64,000 nt of DNA from Pantoea sp. 18069. GTDB lineage: Bacteria > Pseudomonadota > Gammaproteobacteria > Burkholderiales > Burkholderiaceae_C. The stretch lies in assembly GCF_902706035.1 (NCBI RefSeq), contig NZ_CACSJA010000018.1:1-64000 (forward strand). Direction: 5' to 3'. Positions 55,392 to 61,383 of the stretch are shown piece after piece (the first letter of the stretch is position 1; every line of letters starts with the position of its first letter). The position numbers and the translations under genes were made by a program. The notes under the pieces are model-generated. The model saw only the letters and a program-made list of their open reading frames with translations, was not told where the DNA came from and made no database searches.

Positions 55392-56702
55392 TCAGCGGGC
55401 CTGGTCGAAAGCCGCGCCGATCCGCACTGCCGTGCCGCAAGGCGCCAGCACCTTCAGCGCGATTCGGTTGCGCTCGAACCATTGCGTCAGACCATGGGCC
55501 TGGCTGTGCCCGGATGCCGGCGCGGGGTTGCCTGGATGCACGATCTCCTGCATCAGCATCAGTTGCAGGGTCTGGAGCAAAAGCGCTGGCTGCCCCGCAA
55601 AGGCCGCAAGCTGTGCCAACTCGGAAAAGGACGCCGGCCCTGCGGCCAGCCGGAGCAGCAGTGCGGTGCACAGCGCCTGCGGCGCTTCGATGGGGCCTAT
55701 GGGTGTGGAGAAGGTGACGGGGCCGCCGGCAGGAGCCCCTGGCAGTTGCTGGAACAGCGTGGCGCCCAACTGCGCGACATAGTCCTCCCGGCCCAAGGGC
55801 CGGGGTTGGCGCTGGAAAAGGTCCATGCGCTGATGGCTGTTGCGCGCCATGTCCTTGAGCGTCTCGGCCAGGGCCGGAATCTGGGTCTGCTGGACTACGC
55901 CCTGCAGTTGCCCGGGAATGGACAGGGAGGCATCCAGATTGTTGAAAACGTCCGCACTTCCCAGATAGCCCAGGCCCAGCGCACCGATCTGCTGGTGCAC
56001 ATCCACCGAATGCTGGGGCTGCCAGTGGTCGGTCAGAAACTCATGGGCCAGATGGTTGGGGTCCTTGGAATGCAGGCTGTTCAGGTGTTTGAGCACGCCA
56101 GGCTGGTCCACGAAAAGCCCTCGCTCGGCCAGCTGGCGCAGCAGCTTCAAACCCATCTGCACCTGCTGGGCCGATGTCCCGGGCACATGGGGGGCAAAGA
56201 GGTTCAGCACATGCTGCACCGCCAGCAGATCGGTGGAGCCCGGGTGACACATGTAGTGCAGGTAGAAGAGGCCGCCGGGCTGGAGGCTGGCACTCACGCA
56301 GTCCAGCAGGCCGGCCCGGTGCCGGGGCGCGACCCAGGACCAGACGCCATGCGTGGCCATGAAATCGAACGACCCGGGATGGCTGGCGGCAAACTCGCAA
56401 AAGCCGCTGTGGACGAACTCGATGTTCGAAAGCCCCGCCGCCTGTGCCGCCGCGCGTGCGACACGCAGATGCCTGTCGTTGAAATCCACGCCGACAAACC
56501 GGGCGTGCGGATGGCAGGCCGCCGCCACCAGCAGATTGACCCCCAGGCCGCAACCCAGCTCGCAATAGCTGAACGGCCGGGCCACATCGGGCGCTGCGAA
56601 GCCCAGCAGGCGCGATACGCAGGACAACCAGACCGGCTGCATTTCCTTGTAGAAAAATGCGGGGTAGTTGACATCGGTGGTGTAGCCATCCATTTTTTTC
56701 AA
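55392..56702 (-). CDS. Class I SAM-dependent methyltransferase with regulatory domain
   Basis: Predicted cytoplasmic methyltransferase of 436 residues. The SAM-binding motif I is CELGCGLGVNLLVAA (47-61), the acidic loop VGVDFNDRHL and the motif FDFMATHGVWSWV follow, and the catalytic core ends near residue 200. The C-terminal half (GTSAQQVQMGLKLLRQLAERG, then DHWQPQHSVDV) matches the methyltransferase regulatory domain of PKMT-type proteins, so a protein-lysine or small-molecule acceptor is possible. Starts at 56702 or 56693 are equivalent. It is downstream of the TonB receptor on the same strand (87-bp gap with a hairpin). A role in siderophore tailoring is possible but not shown. Confidence 0.82.
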   Translation of the reverse strand: MKKMDGYTTDVNYPAFFYKEMQPVWLSCVSRLLGFAAPDVARPFSYCELGCGLGVNLLVAAACHPHARFVGVDFNDRHLRVARAAAQAAGLSNIEFVHSGFCEFAASHPGSFDFMATHGVWSWVAPRHRAGLLDCVSASLQPGGLFYLHYMCHPGSTDLLAVQHVLNLFAPHVPGTSAQQVQMGLKLLRQLAERGLFVDQPGVLKHLNSLHSKDPNHLAHEFLTDHWQPQHSVDVHQQIGALGLGYLGSADVFNNLDASLSIPGQLQGVVQQTQIPALAETLKDMARNSHQRMDLFQRQPRPLGREDYVAQLGATLFQQLPGAPAGGPVTFSTPIGPIEAPQALCTALLLRLAAGPASFSELAQLAAFAGQPALLLQTLQLMLMQEIVHPGNPAPASGHSQAHGLTQWFERNRIALKVLAPCGTAVRIGAAFDQAR

Positions 56703-56726
56703 GGCCGTACCTTTCCAAATAAATCG

Positions 56727-56754
56727 GGCCTGGCCGCATGCAAGCTGCCAGGCC
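56727..56754 (-). terminator. Inverted repeat, possible terminator or attenuator after the receptor gene
   Basis: GGCCTGGC (56727-56734) and GCCAGGCC (56747-56754) pair perfectly around a 12-bp loop. On the minus strand the stem is followed by the T-rich CGATTTATTT. It lies between the TonB receptor and the methyltransferase, and may reduce readthrough. Confidence 0.45.
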
Positions 56755-56789
56755 GTCCATGCGCCGATGCGCCTGTGCGTCGGTAACGA

Positions 56790-58856
56790 TCAGAACTGAA
56801 CGGTCATCGATGCACTGTAGCGTCGGCCATCCAGCACATAGGCAAAGCCTTCTTCCGGTGTGACGACCTTGTTGGTCAGGTTGTAGACACCGAACCGCAG
56901 CTTGACATTGGGCGCCGCCGCATACACCAGCCCCACATCCACGAAGGTATAGGCGGGATACTTCACATCGTTGGTGCTGGAGCCGCTGGCATTCGTGGTG
57001 CGACCCGATGTCTTGCCGCGGAAGTTGAGCTGCGTCCACACGTTCAACTTGTGGGTGGCGCGCCAATCCAGCGTGGTGTTGAACATGTGCTCAGGAATGT
57101 CGTTCAGCGGCTTGCCGGCGTTGGTCCCCGAAGTCTGCTCCGTCTTGGCATAGGTATAGCTGTGGCGATACGTCCAGTCCCGGTTGACCTTCCAATCCGC
57201 GGTCCATTCCAGGCCCTTCAGCTCGGCGGAGTCCACGTTCTCCATGAGGGTGTAGCCATACTGGTGGGCCGGGTAGGTCACGCCGCCCGATTGGCAGACC
57301 ACGTTGGGCTCGCAGATACGGCCTGTGCGCAACAGCTTGTCCTTGAACTTGCTCCGATACACCGTCAGGCTGCCGGCCAGCCCGGTGTTGGCGTTGCCGT
57401 AGTTCAAGCCGATTTCAAAGTTGCGGGTGGTCTCTGGCTTCAGATCAGGGTTGCCGATGACCACACCACCCATGGAGGTGCTGCCAAAGTCCGTGGCGGC
57501 GTTGCGCAGGCTGGGGGTCTTGTAGCCCGTCGTCATCCCGCCTTTGAGGGCCAGCGTGGGCGTCAGGTCATACACCGCGTACACCTTGGGGCTGAGCTTG
57601 CCCCCGAAGTCCTCGCTGTAGTCATAACGACCGCTGAGCAGCAACGACAGATCGTCGGTCAACCGCCAGTTGTCTTCCAGGAACAGCGCGTACATGTCGC
57701 GTTCCATGGTCACCACGTCCGTCGGCACCACGATGCCGGGCAGGTTCAGGCCGTTGCTCGCACCGTCCATGAGCTTTTCGCTCTTGTAGTTGGCCCCGCC
57801 GGTCAGGGTGTGCTTGCCCAGGAAGAACGTGGCCTGGGTATTGGCCGTCAAGGTGTCGAAGCCGATGCTGTTGCCGGTCGTGGCATTGACCCGTGTCGGG
57901 TTTTCCGAGGTGTCGTAGCTCACATAGCTTTCCCACAGCATGTCCTTGTAGCGCCCTTCGTGGGTGGCGAAGAGGTTGTTGCGCACCGATTTGCTGTAGC
58001 TGGCCTCGGCGTCGGCTGCGAGGCTCTTGCCGGGGTTGTGGCTACGCTCCTGTGTCGTGCGGGTGGCGCCGAAGGTGAAGGCGTTCTGGGCATTGACCTT
58101 CAGGCTGGCCTTGGCACCGAAGTTTTGCAACTGGTATTTGGGGTCTGCGGCCGCGCTGTCCCCACCACCGACGAAATCCGCTTCATCCTGATTGCGAAAT
58201 GCGCCAGTCAATTGCAAGGACAGCAGATCCTGCACGATAGGCAGGTTCAGGGCCATGCTGGTCTGAAAGCCTGCGTTGGTGACCTCATTGCCTGCACCAG
58301 GCTGGATGTATTCGGTGGTGACACTGCCGCTGAACTTGTTGACCACCTTCTTGGTGATGATGTTGACCACACCGCCAATGGCATTCGAGCCGTACAGCGA
58401 AGAAGCGGGGCCGCGCACCACTTCAATGCGTTCGATGGATTCCAGCGGTGGCAGAAAGTTGATGGGCGTGCCCGCCTGCGCGCCATTGAGGCCAAACGCC
58501 TGGTTGTCCTGCTGCGGCCGACCATCGACGAGGAACAGGGTGTAGTCCGCGCTCATGCCGCGAATCATGACGGACTGCTCCACACCGCCGCCCTGGATGT
58601 GGATACCCGGCACGTTCTTGAGCACGTCGGTCACATCTGTGTAGGATTTCTTGGCGATCTCGTCTGCCGTGATCACGGTGATGGATGCAGGGGCATCTTT
58701 CACGCTTTGCTCGTAGCCCCCGGCAGTCACGGTGATTTCATCAAGCTGTGTCGCGCTCTGCGTGGACTGGGCCATCGCATGGGAGGTCAGGGCAGACAGG
58801 CTGGAGATGGCCGCTGCAGCAATCAGCGTGCGGCGGAAGGGGAGGGACAGGGACAT
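56790..58856 (-). CDS. TonB-dependent receptor (ferric-siderophore type)
   Basis: Outer-membrane receptor of 688 residues. Signal peptide to about residue 30 (TLIAAAAISSLSALTSHAMAQ), TonB box-like DEITVTAGG, plug domain with ITVITADEIAKKSYTDVTDVLKNVPGI, SVMIRGMSADYTLFLVDGRP and VEVVRGP-like IEVVRGPASSLYGSNAIGGVVNIITKK, then the 22-strand barrel (SGRYDYSEDFGGKLSPKVYAVYDL; NPDLKPETTRNFEIGLNYG), ending SMTVQF. Start 58856 gives the signal peptide directly. A FepA/colicin-receptor-like plug and the NRPS nearby point to a catecholate or peptide siderophore. A Fur-like box lies about 155 bp upstream. Confidence 0.93.
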   Translation of the reverse strand: MSLSLPFRRTLIAAAAISSLSALTSHAMAQSTQSATQLDEITVTAGGYEQSVKDAPASITVITADEIAKKSYTDVTDVLKNVPGIHIQGGGVEQSVMIRGMSADYTLFLVDGRPQQDNQAFGLNGAQAGTPINFLPPLESIERIEVVRGPASSLYGSNAIGGVVNIITKKVVNKFSGSVTTEYIQPGAGNEVTNAGFQTSMALNLPIVQDLLSLQLTGAFRNQDEADFVGGGDSAAADPKYQLQNFGAKASLKVNAQNAFTFGATRTTQERSHNPGKSLAADAEASYSKSVRNNLFATHEGRYKDMLWESYVSYDTSENPTRVNATTGNSIGFDTLTANTQATFFLGKHTLTGGANYKSEKLMDGASNGLNLPGIVVPTDVVTMERDMYALFLEDNWRLTDDLSLLLSGRYDYSEDFGGKLSPKVYAVYDLTPTLALKGGMTTGYKTPSLRNAATDFGSTSMGGVVIGNPDLKPETTRNFEIGLNYGNANTGLAGSLTVYRSKFKDKLLRTGRICEPNVVCQSGGVTYPAHQYGYTLMENVDSAELKGLEWTADWKVNRDWTYRHSYTYAKTEQTSGTNAGKPLNDIPEHMFNTTLDWRATHKLNVWTQLNFRGKTSGRTTNASGSSTNDVKYPAYTFVDVGLVYAAAPNVKLRFGVYNLTNKVVTPEEGFAYVLDGRRYSASMTVQF

Positions 58857-59195
58857 CAAATACTCCGGATTGCATGAAAAGAACGGGGGGCGGAAGCCCT
58901 GCACCGACAGGAATCGGTCAGTCCGTACGGGCCTTGGCCTTCCGCGAAATCAAGCAGACAGACAACGATGGCCGCCCGAGTCCGAGCCCGGTCGCTTCTG
59001 TCATGTCAAGCAAATGCGAATCATATGTATTTGCGTTGTAAAGAGTTTGTCAAATTATGACCAACGCTGAAAGCAGGCCGCTCGCCGAAGCCGGGTCGGC
59101 TTGACCCGATGCCGAAACGGGCCCCTGCCCCACTTGGACGACGGGCGCGAACCGCGAAAGCACTGCGCCGCGGAGGCCGCAGGTTGCGCAGCGTC
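58857..59195. other. Promoter region of the TonB receptor gene
   Basis: About 340 bp between the receptor start and the M20 amidohydrolase stop. It contains the Fur-like box at 59010-59034 in a short AT-rich segment (about 59010-59055). No gene is seen. Confidence 0.6.
59010..59034 (-). promoter_or_regulatory. Fur-like box upstream of the TonB receptor
   Basis: AATGCGAATCATATGTATT (59013-59031) resembles the Fur consensus (AATGAGAATCATTCTCATT-type), with outer arms GCAAAT/ATTTGC giving a larger imperfect palindrome. It lies about 155 bp before the receptor start, on the AT-rich part of the spacer. Confidence 0.55.
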
Positions 59196-60386
59196 TCAGG
59201 CGGGCGCGAGCCAGCGCTGCACCAGCCGCACAAGGAAGCTGGCGCCCAGGGGCAGCAACTCGTCGTTGAAATCGTAGCTGGGGTTGTGCACCACGCACGG
59301 GCCGCCGCCGTGGCCGAGGTCGCGGTGCTCACCGTCGCCGTTGCCGATGAAGGCATAACAACCCGGCACCTGCTCCAGCATGAACGAGAAATCTTCCGCC
59401 GCCATGATGGGCGCCTGCGTCACCACCTGCGAGGGCGCCAGCATCTCGCCCAGCACCTGGCGCACGAAGGCGGTCTCGGCCTCGTGGTTGACGGTGGACG
59501 GGTAGTTGCGGCGGAACTCGAAGTCATGCCCGGCGCCGAACATGGCGCAGGCATGCGAAGCGATCTCGCCCATGCGGCGTTCGATCAGGTCCAGCGTCTC
59601 GGCGGTGTAGGCCCGCACCGAGCCCTGGATCTCGCAGGTGTCTGGAATGACGTTGGGCACGGAGCCCGCGTGGATCATGGTGATGGAAACCACGGCCGTC
59701 TCCAGCGGCTTCTTGCTGCGGCTGACGATGGTCTGGAGCGCCGGCAGGATCTGGCTGGCGACAGCGATAGGGTCCACCGAGAGGTGGGGCATGGCGGCGT
59801 GGCCGCCCTTGCCGCGGATGGTGATGCGGAACTCGTTGTTGGACGCCAGAACCGGGCCCGGCGACGCGGCGATGGTGCCCACAGGAATGCCGGGCATGTT
59901 GTGCATGCCGAATACTGCGTCCATGGGGAAACGTTCAAACAGGCCGTCGCGTATCATCTCGCGCGCACCGCCGCCATGTTCCTCGGCGGGCTGGAAGATC
60001 AGGTAGACCGTGCCATCGAAGTCGCGGTGCTGCGCCAGGTACTGGGCCGCGCCCAGCAGCATGGTGGTGTGGCCGTCGTGGCCACAGGCGTGCATCTTGC
60101 CGGCGTGCCGGCTGGCATGCTCGAACTCGTTGGACTCCTGCATAGGCAGCGCGTCCATGTCGGCGCGCAGGCCGATGGCGCGCTTCGAATCGCCTTGCCG
60201 GAGTATGCCCACCACACCTGTGCGGCCCAGGCCGCGGTGGACGGGGATGCCCCACTGCGTGAGCAGATCGGCCACCAGGTCGGAGGTGCGTGTTTCCTCG
60301 AACGCGAGTTCGGGGTGGGCATGGAGGTCGCGACGCACGGCCTTCAGGTAGGCGGTCTGGCCCACGATGCTGTCAATGAGTTTCAT
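59196..60386 (-). CDS. M20-family amidohydrolase (hippurate hydrolase type)
   Basis: Zinc metallo-aminoacylase/amidohydrolase of 396 residues, cleaving N-acyl amino acids or similar amides. The metal-binding set is visible: the HAHPE block near the N-terminus, Cys101/His103 in MHACGHDGHTTMLLG, the general base pair in QPAEEHGGGAREM (135-136), a His in GMHNMPGIPVG, and a C-terminal MAAEDFSFML with a metal Glu-Asp. No signal peptide. It starts 4 bp after the Bug stop, and that gene overlaps the NRPS, so it is cotranscribed with the siderophore-type synthetase. It could process the siderophore or an N-acyl precursor, or be an unrelated catabolic enzyme. Confidence 0.92.
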   Translation of the reverse strand: MKLIDSIVGQTAYLKAVRRDLHAHPELAFEETRTSDLVADLLTQWGIPVHRGLGRTGVVGILRQGDSKRAIGLRADMDALPMQESNEFEHASRHAGKMHACGHDGHTTMLLGAAQYLAQHRDFDGTVYLIFQPAEEHGGGAREMIRDGLFERFPMDAVFGMHNMPGIPVGTIAASPGPVLASNNEFRITIRGKGGHAAMPHLSVDPIAVASQILPALQTIVSRSKKPLETAVVSITMIHAGSVPNVIPDTCEIQGSVRAYTAETLDLIERRMGEIASHACAMFGAGHDFEFRRNYPSTVNHEAETAFVRQVLGEMLAPSQVVTQAPIMAAEDFSFMLEQVPGCYAFIGNGDGEHRDLGHGGGPCVVHNPSYDFNDELLPLGASFLVRLVQRWLAPA

Positions 60387-60390
60387 GGTA

Positions 60391-61383
60391 TCAATCCGGT
60401 TTCAGGTTCAGCTTCTGCAGCAGGGGGGTCCAGAGCGCGCGGTCCTGCGCGATGCGCTGGGCGAAGGCCGTGGGCGATGCGTGATAGGGCAGGGAGCCTT
60501 GGCTCTCGAACACCTTTTGCACCGCCGGGTCGTGCAGTACCTGCCCGATCTCGCGGTTCAGCCGCTGCACCACGGCGGCGGGCACGCCGGTGCTGGTGAC
60601 CACGCCCAGCCACACCGCGCCCTCGAAGCCGCTGAAGCCCTTGTCGGCAAAGCTTGGCACCTTGGCAAAGCTGGGGCTCTCCACGCCCGGGCTGACGCCC
60701 AGCACGCGCAGGCGCCCGTCTTTCACCATCGGCTCCACCAGCGAGGTGCCGGCGAGGTAGGCCTGCGTGTCGCCGGCCATCACCGAGGTCAGGGCGTCGG
60801 GGCCGGTGCGAAAGGGGATGTGCGCGATGCGCGTGCCCGCCTGTTCCTGGAATAGTTCGAACAGTACGTGCGGCGGGCTGCCGTTGGACGACGAGGCGTA
60901 GTTCAGCACGCCGGGCTCCCGCTTGGCCAGGGCCACGAGGTCTTCTAGCGATTGCACCGGCAGCTTGGGGTTGACCACCAGCGCCATAGGGATCAGCGCG
61001 ATCGGGCTGACGGGCTGCAGATCGGCTTGCGGGTCGTAGGTCAGCTTGGGAAACACGAAGGGATTCCAGGCCATGTGCGCGTTGGTCACGATGGCCAGGG
61101 TGTGGCCATCGGGCGGGTTGTCCTTGAGCGCCTGCAGCGCCACCATGCCGCCCGCGCCCGGCTTGTTGTCGACCACCACGGTCTGGCCCAGTGCCTGCCT
61201 CAGGCGCTGGGCCAGGGGCCGGGCGAAGTTGTCCGGCAGGCTACCCGCGCCACCGTTGACGATGAGCGTGACGGTTTTGGTGGGGAAGTTCTCGGCGGCC
61301 CGCAGCAGGGGCGCGCTGGAGAGCAGGGCCAGGGACAGCAGGCAGCGCGACGCGCGCGACAAGCGCCGTGCAGTGGGGGTCAT
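60391..61383 (-). CDS. Bug/TTT-family substrate-binding protein
   Basis: Periplasmic binding protein of 330 residues with a signal peptide (RLSRASRCLLSLALLSSAPLLRA). The Bug blocks are FPTKTVTLIVNGGAGS, DNKPGAGGMVALQAL, PDGHTLAIV and HIPFRTGP. The first loop reads NGGAGSLPDN instead of the usual PAGG pattern, so the ligand pocket may differ. It overlaps the NRPS stop by 4 bp (ATGA) and runs into the M20 gene. A Bug protein inside an NRPS operon is unusual. It may capture a carboxylate-type ligand, possibly a citrate-like or siderophore-related acid. Confidence 0.9.
   Translation of the reverse strand: MTPTARRLSRASRCLLSLALLSSAPLLRAAENFPTKTVTLIVNGGAGSLPDNFARPLAQRLRQALGQTVVVDNKPGAGGMVALQALKDNPPDGHTLAIVTNAHMAWNPFVFPKLTYDPQADLQPVSPIALIPMALVVNPKLPVQSLEDLVALAKREPGVLNYASSSNGSPPHVLFELFQEQAGTRIAHIPFRTGPDALTSVMAGDTQAYLAGTSLVEPMVKDGRLRVLGVSPGVESPSFAKVPSFADKGFSGFEGAVWLGVVTSTGVPAAVVQRLNREIGQVLHDPAVQKVFESQGSLPYHASPTAFAQRIAQDRALWTPLLQKLNLKPD

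Noticed and set aside
59021..59356. Small minus-strand frame over the receptor promoter
   Set aside because: It overlaps the 3' end of the M20 gene in another frame and crosses the Fur-like box; composition is that of a shadow frame.
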